Source: Antitrichia curtipendula (Eukaryota > Streptophyta > Bryopsida > Hypnales > Leucodontaceae). Taken from it: DNA of 64,000 bases. Shown here piece by piece: positions 24,020 through 36,489 of the stretch. The translations under genes were made by a program, and so were the position numbers. Below the pieces are notes generated by a model that was given only the letters and a program-made list of their open reading frames with translations, searched no databases and was not told the DNA's origin. Each line of letters begins with the position of its first letter. Within the stretch, counting starts at the first letter, position 1. The stretch is from NCBI GenBank assembly GCA_951230915.1, contig OX579635.1:49166001-49230000 (forward strand), in the 5' to 3' direction.

Positions 24020-24289
24020 GATGCAGGACAGGATGCATTCTGGCTCCACCAAAGGCGAAGTATTCGAAGTGACTCGCTTGCTAACAATGTCAAGTTTGCG
24101 GTACAACAGTGGTGGGCAAATGAAACTACTGTGTCCCCAAATCGCAAAGACATCATCAGCTTCCACGAAGGCCTTAGGTAGTGGATTTCACATCCTACAC
24201 ATTTTCTCCAATGCTCACAGGTACAACACCGCAACCACTTCCATGTGATTTTAATTGGTCAAGGTTTGATGAGAGTGCTAGTATATTTT

Positions 24290-24895
24290 GGTTGCTGTTA
24301 TGGGACTTACGATAGTTCGAGACTTGTGTTCTCTTGGTTTAGGATGTTGTGCTCGTGCTGATAGGGCCCTGCTCATGCTTAGGGTGTTGTTTGTCGTGCT
24401 TAAGGGCTGCGTGCCTATGCTCATAGTTTTGTGGTCATGTTCAGGTATGCTTGTGGTTCTAAGCTCCTGCTGAGGGTGGTATGAATGTGCTTACGGTGCT
24501 TGTGCTTGAGCTTGTGGTTCTGTATTTGTGCTTAGGGTGCCCTTTTCAGGGTTTTAGGGTTGCTTTTGCTTTGGGTGCTTAGCTCGTGCTTCTAGTGGTT
24601 TGTGCTTGCTTTAAATGGCTGTGGGTTGCTTAGGGTGGTATTCAGGTGGTTTGGATGTTCCTTGGTTGCTTAGCACGTCCTTCTAGTGGTTTGTACTTGC
24701 TTTATATGGCTCTCTTGAGCTTAGGGTGGTATTCAGTTGCTTTAGTTGTTCCTTGGGTGCTTATGGTGTTCCTTGGGTGCTTTGGTTGTACTTCGGGTGC
24801 TTTGGTTGTTCCTTAGGTGCTTTGGTTGTTCCTTAGGTGCTTTGGTTGTTCCTTGGGTGCTAGTGGTGTTCCTTGGGTGCTTCACTCGTGGTCCA
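24290..24895 (+). repeat. GTGCTT-rich intronic minisatellite
   Basis: It is made of irregular units of about 22 bp such as TTGGTTGTTCCTTAGGTGCT, best ordered at 24740-24880, degrading upstream into 'gtgcttagggtg' words. It lies wholly in the intron of the transposase-like pseudogene, before the second CACTA element. A similar sense-strand G/T-rich repeat fills an intron of the RING gene at 33.58-34.23 kb. Confidence 0.7.
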
Positions 24896-24898
24896 AAT

Positions 24899-25986
24899 CA
24901 CTAGAAGAAAATGGACTTTTTCAAAATGTCCAAAACAACGCGAGTATGCATTGTGTGTGATACGAAATGATCAGCGTTGACATCACCTAAAATCCGTTTG
25001 ATTAGACGGGGTAAAAACATGTGAAAATCTTGAAGAACGCATCACTTTTGTACTCGTTTTTCCAAAAACGTGGGTGACAACAATGTCTACTGAGGTCCTC
25101 AGAGGTCGACACGTGGAGGGCACCTGAGTGCCACGGAGGCACCACTCGGATGGGCACTGCCATGTAATCTTTTTTTTTACTTGACCGCATCTGACGTGGT
25201 GGATGACGTGGAGCTAGGTCAGAGAATCTGATGTTTTTCATCCAACCTATTTTTTCATCCATCCCATTCTTTTCGTCCAATCCATTTTTTCAAAAAATAA
25301 TTAGTTAACATAAATTAAAAAATAAAAGTAAGCAACAAAAAAAAGGTAGAATTCACCAAGAAGTAAACAAACTTACCATTTCCATCAATTTTATTTTGAT
25401 GGAAAAATTACATAGAAATGAACATTTTCAGCGTCATATTTATACCCATTCTTTGTCCATGGTGCAACAAACAATATGGGATAAATAGCCTACATTATTT
25501 GAGACGTGTAGCCCGACATCCAACACGTTGTTTTAGACGTCCAACCCGACATCCATGCATCCATCATTTCTTTTTTTTCCAAAATATGCCACATGGTTGC
25601 CCTTTGCTAAAATTTTTGTCCATTATGAGACAAACAATATGGAATAATTAGCCTACATTGTTTGAGATGTCCAACTCGACATCCAACTCGACATCCATCT
25701 ATCCATCCATTTATTTTTTTCCAAAATATGCCACGTGGCTGCCCTTCTCTAAATCTACTTGCTGACATGGCAATTTATGTTGTATGCGACGTTTTATAAA
25801 AACATAGCCATGTTGCAGTTGACATTGTTACAAACATAGCCGTCCACAGTGACATGGTCGCATTTTCTGCAAAACATGTACACGTTTTCTACAAAACGCT
25901 TACATGTTTTTTGGAACATCTAATGTTTGAAAAAATACGACGCGTTTGTTGCTAAACGCTAGCAAAAACGTGCTTTTCTTCTAGTG
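24899..25986. mobile_element. Non-autonomous CACTA element, 1088 bp, AAT target duplication
   Basis: The left end is CACTAGAAGAAAA and the right end is TTTTCTTCTAGTG, perfect inverted repeats of 13 bp, flanked by AAT at 24896-24898 and 25987-25989. The interior has no transposase. It contains an imperfect direct duplication ('ccaacccgacatccatgcatcc ... ccaaaatatgccacatggttgccctt' around 25.54-25.60 kb and again at 25.67-25.75 kb) and subterminal 'aacgc' and 'acgt' words. The ends resemble those of the MITE at 23828, so both probably used the same transposase source. It lies in the intron of the dead transposase-like gene. Confidence 0.9.
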
Positions 25987-27989
25987 AATGTTGTTGGTGC
26001 TACACTTGTGGTTTCTAGTTTCTCATGCTGGTTTTTTCTGATGCAGTTAGAATTTTATAGTGCTTTCAAGGGAAGGCACCCTAATTTGGTGTGTAGCTTG
26101 AGCTCGTTTGAGAATCTGAAGCCTTGGTAGGTAAAGCGTCTCAAAATCTGGAACACGTGTTGTTGTAGATACCACCAAGAGCTGGTTGAACTCATGATTG
26201 CGTTGGACATCATGTGGGCTGACAAACAGGGAGTTCATCTTGATTGTAATTGCCGCTATGATATGCTATGTGGGGGTATAGGGTGTGGAGCTGCTGCATC
26301 TAACATGTGCAATGCTCATCGTTTGGTGTATAAGCGGTTGAGTAATTTGTGGACTTCTATATTGTGTGAGAAGCCGGAATTGTCAATGTGGCACAAGGCA
26401 GCATGTTTAAGGGGCACGTGTGCAGATTGTGGTGTGAAACTGCTTCATGTGTGCCCCTTTGAAATGACCTCTGAAAAAATGGTTAAATGGAAGACCATTG
26501 GCTACAAGGTGGTTGGGACTACGGACGAGGAAAACCCAAAGAAGGCTACGACAGTGGAGTACCGTGAATCTCCCCCTCGGGAGTTAATCATGTATTTGAA
26601 ATCTAAACTCCAAAGCTTTGTTTTGCACAATTACATAATGTCTTGGCAAGATTTTCAATTCAAGGAATTATTTGGGTCGGTTCCTCTTGACACTTTGATC
26701 TCTTGTGTAGACTTCAGTGAGAATTACACTCTAAAAGTGCAGAATGAAATTCAAAGCATGCATTGGCATAATGAACAAGTGTCAATTCTGGTCCATATCA
26801 CATATAGGGTGAATCCTGAATGGAGGATTGAAAATGAAGAGCCATTCTTGTTAAAAGAGGTCCATTACTATGTTTCTGACGACAAGACACATGACTCTCT
26901 ATATGTCCAGCACTCCTTCATGTTGAACTGGGAATACATGAAGGATCAAGGGTTTGTGCCTAGGAATCATATTGTTTGGTCTGATGGGTGCTCTGGGCAA
27001 TTTAAATCAGCTCATGCATGGTACTTTATAAGTCGGTATCCAAATCTGACTAGTTCAATCTGCCCTGATGAGAGATGGTTGTCAAATGAGTTGGAACTAT
27101 TTTGCTAGTGGGCATGGGAAAGGGGAGGTGGATGGTGTAGGGGCTCTTTTGAAGCGGGAGATCCGGAACGAGCAGTTGAAACCTGGAGGGCTAAAGTTGC
27201 AAAATGCTGCAGAGATTGTTCAATTCCTGAAGGACCAATCTCAAAGAGTGCATGCTGGCCCTCCAGACGCTAGGCGTAGAACACACAAATTTTTTTGGAA
27301 GATTCCAAAGATGGGTCCCGGATATGTTGACCGCTCTGATCCTAGGCAGTGCGAGAGGGTTCCAGAGAGCATGTCTAATCATCAGTGCAGATCTGTGTCT
27401 GCTAGAGACCTGACACTTGTTCAGTTTCGTGCTTTGTCATGTTTTTGTCACGTTTGCTTGAGTTATTCATCTGAGCATGTTTGCCACCAATCGGATCATG
27501 TGCAGGACTTCACCTTATACAGGTTGAAGCCCAAAGCACCAGGTCAAGCCTGACGACTATACGACGGAGATGAGGAAGTTGAAGCCGGTAGTGGAGGCAA
27601 ATTGATAGCTGATGCATTGTGTGTGGGAGACAATGTGGCCGTGCGGGCACCACTTGAAGATGAGCCCTACTGGTTGAAGCTTGTGGTAAAGCCAGCGCAT
27701 ACTGTACAGGAAGCCTTAATTGACCCAGAGGGAAACAAATATGGACCTGGAGATGTAGTGTTCGGTGGTTTCTGGTATGAGCGGTTGCGAGAGGGTAGTC
27801 GGACCTGCTTATGAATGATAAAGAGCCTAGTTTTGTCTATAGTCATGTGGTTTTGACCTCAAAATTCAGCTTACCTCCTATCACTCATCAAATTAAGAGT
27901 AGGTTTTCTGGATTTGAGTTGCCATTGGAGGTCAAGGAGATTATAGATGAAGCCCTTCGGGATGCAGTGATGCTTGATTAGAGGCTTTC

Positions 27990-30900
27990 ATTATTCTTCA
28001 TGTCCTTTGCCTTGATTCAAGTGATTGGGGTGGAAGTTGATATTTTCTTCAATTGTGGCTTCTGTTGGTTGTTTCTGTAGTGTAGGCTAGAGTAGGACAA
28101 CCTTGCTACATTGGGCAGTTTCAGAGGTTCGATTCCTCTTTGGTTGAATCTGATCAGTGGCCTGCAATAGTTCAGGTTCAAGGTATACTGATGTATTGAA
28201 GTCATGTGCTCTCATTTTACACAATTGAGAGTTGTAATTTTTGTCTAGCCTTCAATAGAGCTTACATGCTGCTAGCATATTGAATGTCAAAAATCCATTT
28301 CCGCTTCCTCTCTTTCTGCTGGAGCCACGTAGAAAACTGCTAGAAGAATGTTGTGTATGTAGACTCGTATTTGTAATGCGGGTCGGTTATGCGAAGTGCG
28401 TGATTGTGATTTTCTGGTGATGCCCATACTTGTGATCCAAATGCCATCTTCGAAGCCAGGTAGTAACCTTAGAATGCAATTCGAAAGGTGCAATTGTGTG
28501 CATCTTTTAACTACCATTCATGCTTAAATATGCGACGTAAGGCACAGCAGTTGATGCATAAAAAGACAGCACATATATAATATTCTACTCTATTTTTAAG
28601 GGCATGGATATATCTGACATTTGAATTTTTGTTTTTGCATGGACAGTTGGCTCCTTCTGTGAGTACTGTAGTCCGCAGACCACCATGCGAGTGAGAAATC
28701 CAAGTTCACAGACCATGCGAGTGAGGAATCCAAGGACCACATTAATGTCACAGAAGGAGAGGTCAGCCGCATGAGCTGTAAAACCGGCTGGCCAATGTAG
28801 TCTGTATATTAAGTTCCGTTTTGGGAGGTTGTTGACCAAATGAAATAACCATTGCATTAAGATAAAACAAAAACAAAACATCCAGGCCCAAGTGCTGGAA
28901 ATGAAGAGAAAAGAGCAAGGCTAAAAACAAAGGAACAACCTAGTGAAACGAAAACAAACACATAGAAGAAACTTTCTTGCTCCACGAAATAACGGGACCA
29001 TGTCTAGAAGCTAAAATAGGGGAATAAAGCCAAAACATTAAGTCTCTTTTTTATTTGTGTGCTAGAGTCCTTCATCCTTGTGAGTTAATTTGTGTGTGAA
29101 TCATTCACAGTGCCATTGCAAAGCAATGAAGCCTAATCAACGTTGAGATACCAAGAAGTTTGCAAGAAGTATTTTGTGTTCATTCGTAAACCCTCTTTGG
29201 GGGGCATATTCACTGAAAAAACATAAGTTCTGGAATACATGTGTTCAAAGACTTCACTTGAATATGATTTGGAAGCGCTAAAAAAACACGTATATTAAAG
29301 CTTTTGCACACTTCATGGGCTAGTATTTGGAGACCTTCAAATTGGAAAAAAACTGCAATATCCAAATGTTGTATAGATATTTGTTATAAATGTTGTGAAT
29401 TTTGCACACGGTTGAATCCAAATAATAGTCATTCGAGAATTTTACCATTTTATGTAATATATTAAATATGAAAACTAAAAAGAATGTTGTACATAATGAT
29501 TATTGCAAATTATACTCATAAGAGAATGCATTCTTTATTTCAATTCTTGATTGTGAATCTTAGTATTTAGAGCTTATGGCTTAAAAGGTTCACGGAGTGC
29601 ATAGTTTTTCAATCAATGAATAACAAATCATGGTCTCCATGAATTTATATGACGTAGATTTGCTGTCGAGGGCATAAATGCCTCTACACTCTATTATTGA
29701 TTTCTGATAAACCCCGAGGATAATCCAAGCTGTTTCAAATGCGGTGTGGTCACTTAGGCTACCATTTTAATTAATTGGGTGCACTGCTAAAATCCTACAA
29801 TGTTTTTTGAAATGGTGCTGATATAATATAATTTGCAAATTTCCTTTCCGTGTTTACAAATGATCATAATTATCCTTACTTTAGTTTTCTTATTTAATAT
29901 GCCAAGCATGTCATGTAATTGCTAATGACATGAAGAAGATTCTATGTTCAAATTAAAGGTAGGACTTCATACAATTAAATTTAGTTTAGGTTGGTTTAAT
30001 TTGAACCTGAAGTTCCATGGAAATGAAAAAGCTTCTATGTGACAATTTCCATTCAATTAATCTATAATTGACAAGACCCTAATGGTTGGTAGAGGTCCAA
30101 TATATCAAGTATTTGTTTTCACCTAACACTGTACTAATCAGGTGAAGGAGCTTTGACCCTTGTTCTATTTAAATTTAGTTGTACATACACAATTAAATTT
30201 GAAACAACATGTCTTCATTAGGTCATGATTTCATGGTAATCAAACAAGGGAGCCTCTATGACATTCCATTTCAATTTAGTCATGTGCTCATTCCTAAATT
30301 AGTGACACTGTAATGAACTAATTTAACTTTGAGTGGTAATCTCTTGAAAACAAAAGTCTGTGACTATGTAGTTGATTAGGAGGTCAACAGTAACCTTCAT
30401 TATCCCATATCGTTTGGTGATTACTTCCAAAGCTCCTATAAAAAGGTTCTGTGGGACTAATCACACAACCCCGGGGACCAAGCGGACCGGCCACCCACAG
30501 TACCTTAGTATAGTGTGGGGGAAGCTCCATTGGTCTCCGGGACCCCCCCCCAAAAAAAATTATTTTGGGTTCAAGTTACCAATTATAATAGTGAGTTATG
30601 AACCCATTATAATAGTGAGTTCTTTGTATTATTTGGTAACCATGAGTGTCTACGGTTTATTTTTTGGGTATATAAATAACATATTTGAAATAGATTTTTA
30701 CAAAATGACACTATGTTTTGATTCACAATCATGGAGATTTACCTAACTTTTTAGATTGATGGGAGTCACTCCCCAAGGTTCAAGTCCATAATAATTAAAA
30801 AATATCCGCCCTATCCCCTACCCCATCCTACATTCATGTTATAAGAAAAAATTACTTTAAAAGAGGTACTTATCCAAATCACTAATACTTTGACATGGAA

Positions 30901-32735
30901 TCAAAAATGTTGATTCCAATTGTGAACATTTATTTCTAATTAAAAAATTGAATTCCCAAAGAATTTATATATTTATTTTTTAATATACTGTTGTTCAAAA
31001 AAGGTCCTTCACAAAATTCATCTTATTAATTCGAATACAATGATTCAAAGCTTTATGCATATGTATATCAAACTATCCATTTCAATATAATTTAATTTGA
31101 TCAATTAAAATTTATAAGATAGTTAGGTATTTATAACATTTTGTTTTGAGAGTTATAGCATTAAGTTCCTTCCTCCCTTTCTGTTGTACTTACAGAATGG
31201 CATGAAACAAAGCTTTACATGTATAGAAGATGTTGATTGGAAGCTACATTGGAAATTTCATGCAACGATTCCAAATAACTTGAGGTCACTAGGGTTTGCC
31301 CAAATTTGAAAAAAAATCACAATACACTCACTAAAAATCTACAACCTCGATCAAAGAAATAGACCTCATTTACATGGACAGATAACGTTATGAGTGGACA
31401 ATCACTCATTTTTTTTTTATTGAAAATTCGCTACCAAAAATATACCTAAACCCTAAACAAAAAAATAGTATTCAAAACTCATATCCTTCTTTTCACTAGA
31501 TGAAATACCTAAACCATGCGGTTTTAACATGTATGATCTATTACATACTTAAGTATGATAAGAAGAATAGGGACAAGGGTACATTTTTAATTTATTTAGT
31601 TTGTTTTGGTGCACTTGAGATGTTATGTTGCTATATTATTCTCTCGTTGCCCTAAAAAGAAACTAGTTGCCTCTACTTTGCCTCTACTAGAAAATTATTT
31701 GTAAGATGAATGCACAAGTTTGGGAAGAACAATTGGAATATCCTCCCTTGTAGTAGTGAACACTTGTACTCTTCAGTTTAACAAGGAGGGTATTTGTACA
31801 GGGCAAACTTTTGAATTACTGATTACTTTTAGGATAGGACAAGTTTGCCTATAACGTGAGTCCACATTATTAGCTTAAGAGTTAAAGCACTTGTATATTT
31901 GGGATGCAATTGGAAGTGCATTGAAAAATCAAGAAAACAATTCCAACACTCATGTTTATTAACTATTCAATTATTCCAAAAAAATAAAGCTAAATTTGAA
32001 TCCAATGCTATTGAAATAGCCCCAGACGGAATTCATATCATCTCAAATACGGCGATAAACAAGTGTCTTAATACCAGGTCACTGGACCCAAGAAACTGCT
32101 CGCAATAGAAGAGAGTTTAATTGCAGCGGCTGTATTCAGCCGAAAATGTTATACTAAAATTATAACTTCACCTGAACCTTTGATGTCCAGAATTTCCGTG
32201 CATGCGCACCAGTGAGGATTTCGTGCGAGGTGTACGCAGTGTACGTTATCAATTTCAATTTAGGGTGCTTAATTTGCTTTGACGACATGCACATTGAAGA
32301 TGTATTGACAAAGCATTTGCTTAGATCAGACGATCACAAGGAACACCTCAAAACTACAACTTCTGCAAGCTAATCTAGGACGACTTCAACAACAACCACC
32401 TGCGCGCCTTGACTTACGGGACATAATGCCTACCCAAAAATTGCCTAAAAACCAGTCAAATGCGTATCATCTTTCAGCTAGTTCGAAATGCGTATCATCT
32501 TACATTCATCTTTCAGCTAGTTCGAAATCAGGCAACTTCTACAGGTTTGACACACAACTTCAAGTTCCCACAATTGGTCGGAGGACCTTTACACCAAACG
32601 AAGTCATGAAATACAATCTGACGATCTCCTGCTTGAACCGCAAGATAACATTTTGGCATGTCCATACAAGAAACGTAAACGGATTTGCAAGGCAAGGTCA
32701 CCACAATTTAACTGAGTAATATTACATAGAATCAT
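27990..32735. other. AT-rich intergenic DNA with one GC-rich hairpin; no gene
   Basis: I can support no coding region here. The only structured part is the hairpin at 30466-30545. A T-arm-like stem at 28123-28139 was considered and rejected as a tRNA. Confidence 0.5.
30466..30545. repeat. GC-rich inverted repeat (hairpin)
   Basis: CCCGGGGACCAA (about 30470) pairs with TTGGTCTCCGGG (about 30530) with one mismatch, enclosing a GC-rich loop 'gcggaccggccacccacag ... gtgtgggggaagc' in which CCACAC/GTGTGG-like words can also pair. The flanks are AT-rich. It may be the remnant of a small transposon or a structured transcript end; neither is proven. Confidence 0.55.
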
Positions 32736-32738
32736 AGC

Positions 32739-35700
32739 TCAAGTGTGCTTAAGCTTGCTCCTAGTGATGACTCGACCCCCTGTCTCTGCAACTACATCAG
32801 CAGCATGCTCTAACTGTCCTTTTTTAGACGAGGGCCTACGAGCAGCAGGCTTCTTTAGGGTTTGCACCAATGACTTTGCCCCAACATTTGCCTCCTTGCC
32901 TCCATTGGATAAGGATGTCAAGCTCACCTTTTTCCTTTGGCCTGTTTCTTGTACAGCAGGATTCAAGGCTCGTTTCAGGGAGGAAGAGTACCTTCCTGGT
33001 TCTGCTCTATGCGGTACATCATCCTCCGATTGCGAACCTGGATCGACCCGTTCCACTTCTGCAAACATGGCATAGCCAAAGAGCACTCTGATTATTCACA
33101 TGATTTTTCCAGCAGAGATGTCATTCAAATGCCACTATCAGCTATGCATAGGAACTAGTGTAAGTCCAGAAGCAACCACATCTTCCTTGGGTGCTTGTAC
33201 AATACAACATACCTTCCAAATCAACTGAATGCTCCGGTGTATTGTTGTGAAGGCAGGCTTCTGTTGGAACCATCCAGATTTGCTGGGATGCTATGTGGAG
33301 GTAGCTTCTTTGGTGGTGATTCCACTTCTTCTGCTTCTTCAGCTGTTGGCACCTGTAGTTCCGGGCTCCCATTGTATAACGTAAAATCTTTCAATTTGCT
33401 GCCTGAAGTGTATGGAATCGGCACTTGATGTATCGATCCGCATGAGTCCCAATCAGATTGTCTTCCTCTTGATTGTGACCCTACACGTTCACCCAAAATA
33501 TTCAACACGTTGAAATTGTGATAAGATAGAACAAAAGCAAGGGTATAAAGCAAGACACAATTGTGCAAAATTCAACACACGTATTCAGGCTGTGTACATG
33601 GAGCTTGGCACAATACCAAAAAACATACAAGTGCAGCACCAAAAGCAGAAGGCTGCAACAATAGACGCACACCCTTGTAGCACCTAATTAAAGCAGCCAA
33701 GTACCACTGTAAGAACCGAAGCCAACACAAAAGAAGAAAGTAGAATAAACCAACTAAGCAAGGGTCAAACCAACCAAGCAAGGGCCAAACCAACCAAGCA
33801 AGGGCCAAACCAAGCAAAGCACCACCAAAGCAAGTCAAACAAAATTCAAAGCATGTCACCACTCTAGAAGCACCGAGTGTGCAATACCCAACCTAGCCAA
33901 GCACCACCACAAGAAGCCAAGCGACAAAAAAAGACCTAAACCACTCAAGAGGCACCGGGTGTGCATTCCAGGAGCACTAAAAGCACACCCCAGTATCAAA
34001 AGCACTTGAAGCAGACCAAGTTGCACCAAAAGCACACCAAAGCACATTCTAAGAGCACATCAGAAACTAAGAACCACCCAAAAAGGCAAACAACCACAAA
34101 GACAAAGCAAGGGGCCACTGCAAATCTTGCCAAAGTACAACACACTCGACACCAGCAGCCAAGAAGTACCAAAACAAAGCCTTGAAGCACACAACCAGCC
34201 AAAATTCACACAAGCAGCCCTACATCAACCAATGATTAAACATGTGAAGCAACCAAAAAAAAGTAGGGGTAGCAGGACTCACATTCTTGAATGGGAGCAC
34301 CAAAGGAATCCTTCAACGTCTCATTGAGTTCTTCCATGGATTTTGCTAGAGCAGTCTTACCATCGTTGTCTTCCAAATCAGATTGAAGTTCACGGAAACC
34401 AAAGGATTTCCGCCAGGCAGGGTGAAATGGCAATTCATAGGTCACACAATTGTTCTGAGTATGTTCAAGCTTGGTGATGCAAAATGGATGATAGAAATGT
34501 TTGCAGCTTGTCATAACAACATCAAATGAATTATACCAGCGATTACAAATGAGCACGGCTCTAAATGAAATGAACCTCCCTCATCTTCTGGCATATCCGG
34601 GTGAAGAGTAGGCTTTGGCCAACACAAAATACCTCCACCACTCTTCATCAGCATAATGTGATTTGAAATTGCATCCCTTAGTCTTTGCACCTCTACTATC
34701 TCCCTACAGACCATCTTGATGCTTTCGTCAGAATGTAACATGTTGTGACCAACATCTTCATACAAATCTTGAGCTCTCTTGGCTTTTCTCTCAACGTCTT
34801 CAAAACTGAATTTAGCAAACTCTACCTTCCAAGATAACACATCCTGTTCAGACCTAAGCTCTTCTAGACGCTTTAACCCTAAAATAAAAAAACCATTCCT
34901 TTCATCGTGATTGTCCTTGAATTCCTGGATCACACAAAAATGGTTTCCAGTCATCAAGCTCTGAATGGTCCCAATCACAACTTCAAGTACAAGCAGTCAA
35001 ACAAGCTGAAACAACAAAAATGAGAACTTCAAATTCAACTTCTACGCTAGGGTTGTGAGCTGGCAGAAACAGCCGGCTCACAATCTTCTCTGCTTCTTCA
35101 ATCTACTGCAGAAGTTTGTCCAAGTCCCCTTGTACAATGTTAATGTTATTAGCGTCCTCTTGCTTGTCAACAAGCCGATTGTCCATGCCAAATTTGAAGG
35201 CAATTATCTTGTCTGCGATAGTTTTTTGAGAGGACTCCAGAAGCTGCTGCTTGCTTCTTGTATTGGCGAGCAACTCCTCCTCCACCCTCAAAACCTCCTC
35301 AGCGGCAGCTACTTCCATCGCCAAAATTTGAGGCACTGAAAAAGCAGAAGTCTTGCAAAAAAACGACTTCAATTTTTTTCCAGAAGGTGCCACACCTCGA
35401 TCAAGGAGCTTTGAGTAAGACCCAGAGGGCTTCAAAACCCCAGGCGCTACACGTAGAAGCTCCTCCGCTTCTTCCTCGGACAAATCGCGTTTCAGCAATT
35501 CTCCTTCCAACCGAGATGCTTGGACCACAGCTGTGGAGGCTGCTGCAGAGGCCCAATCCACCTCAAACCCCATTTGCTCGGCAATGTAGCCCTTCACGAC
35601 CCACGTCATGAACTCTTTGTTCGTCACCTCCATCTTACCATAAATCTTAAAGTACAACTACAGCAGCTCCTTCCTTATTTTCGGCTTCAACGTGATATTT

Positions 35701-36487
35701 GTTGTCTTGTATGCGACACACTTGCCCCAAATCTCTTCGATCTTCTCAGGTGTAACGCAAGACATATCTGAAGCAAGCTTTGGGTTCAAACCCGATCCAC
35801 ACAATCCCCTTTCTTTGATGAAGAAATCAACAGATTGGGTTTTCAAACCCCGTAGCTCTAACAACATGTCTACCACAGAGGGAGTTGGCTTCAACACTCT
35901 GGGTTTCCGATCCAACAAAACCCTCCTCTCTTTAGACAATTTTGCGGAGTCACCCTGATCAATTACGGCTTCCATTGTTTTCCAAAACTTTGCTAAACTA
36001 CCGCTACAAGATTCACCTTTTTGCAAGAAAAACTGCAAAGCGTCAATGAGAACGTGATGCTGGAGCAAAATCCTAACCCACAAAGCAGATCACACAAACA
36101 ACAAATTCAAACAAAAGCGCAAAGCTGCAAGTGAGACCCAAAGCTCCAGACCCCTGGCGGAAGAGAAGCCTGACATCGTTGCTGATGGGCATGGGGGGCA
36201 TGGGCATGGGACTGTTCCCAGTTAAACTCGACGACGCGAGGAAATCACCTGCGTTTAAGGTCCTAACAACGTGGCCCCCATTTCCAGTCTTCTTCAATGC
36301 GTAGGCCAACTAGCACAGCAATATGTCGTTTCCTTACATCAAATCGCCAGAACTTGGAGATTAGAGATGCAGAGGAGGATTCAGTGGAATTCAAAAAAGA
36401 AAGAGAATGACTGACCATGAGAGAGTTGGCCTCCGCGGCGAAGGGGAATTTTTTTGAATAATTTGAAATCCCGCCAGAATTGTGCAC
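32739..36487 (-). pseudogene. Decayed multi-exon RING/coiled-coil gene, related to the 15.3-kb gene
   Basis: The gene reads right to left. Segments in order: a small N-terminal region (36487 to about 36250), a long helical region (36083-35000) rich in Glu/Leu/Lys, a second helical exon beginning after 'tgatccag' near 34920, a RING-like finger (34556-34400), and a basic C-terminal exon ending 'VITRSKLKHT' with TGA at 32739. Donor GTGAGT (near 34286) and acceptor 'cgtgtag' (near 33491) join in a compatible phase. Damage: in-frame TAG at 35658-35660 and 35103-35105, TGA near 33221, and a one-base frameshift at the start of the finger near 34555. The finger also reads CVTY where the 15.3-kb homologue has CAVC, so one zinc ligand is missing. 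It is probably inactive; the helical region could serve oligomerisation. Confidence 0.65.
33580..34235 (-). repeat. Low-complexity intronic repeat, GTGCTT/TTGGTT type
   Basis: On the gene's sense strand this is a run of 'tgcttggttggtttggccc' units (clearest at 33752-33820 as 'accaagcaagggccaaacc' on the plus strand), grading into 'ggtgctttt' and 'gtgctcctgg' words. It occupies most of the intron between the RING exon and the downstream exon. Composition and intronic position match the repeat at 24290-24895. Confidence 0.65.
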
Positions 36488-36489
36488 GG

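Larger units (their letters stand above)
23246..27981 (+). pseudogene. Dead DDE-transposase-like gene, interrupted by CACTA elements
   Basis: The coding frame starts at ATG 23246 and continues in one frame to about 24220, then resumes after an intron whose acceptor is the 'ctgatgcag' ending near 26046. Recognisable segments are a basic N-terminus, 'GLLGVDRR' and 'WWANETTVSPNRKD', a Cys-rich TCCCRYH, then DFSENY, WSDGCSGQFKS and SGHGKGEVDGVGALLKR, followed by a C-terminal segment with VGDNVAVR. The acidic residues in DFSEN, SDG and GKGEVDG are candidate catalytic DDE positions; I do not assign a superfamily. Damage: in-frame stops at 23624 (TAA), 24179 (TAG), 26128 (TAG) and 27551 (TGA); frameshifts near 27.08 and 27.80 kb; a MITE in the first exon. 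The last frame ends with TAG at 27979. It cannot make an intact protein. Confidence 0.75.

Noticed and set aside
28060..28150. tRNA-like T arm (AGAGG-TTCGATT-CCTCT at 28123-28139)
   Set aside because: The stem is perfect but I could not find a matching acceptor stem, a D arm or a proper anticodon arm upstream.
16395..35660. Reassignment of TAA/TAG to glutamine, since several in-frame stops would read plausibly as Gln
   Set aside because: The intact 1000-codon gene, the ParB-like exons and the RING ORF use only CAA/CAG for Gln and contain no TAA/TAG in frame; TGA, TAG and TAA all appear as breaks in decayed copies.
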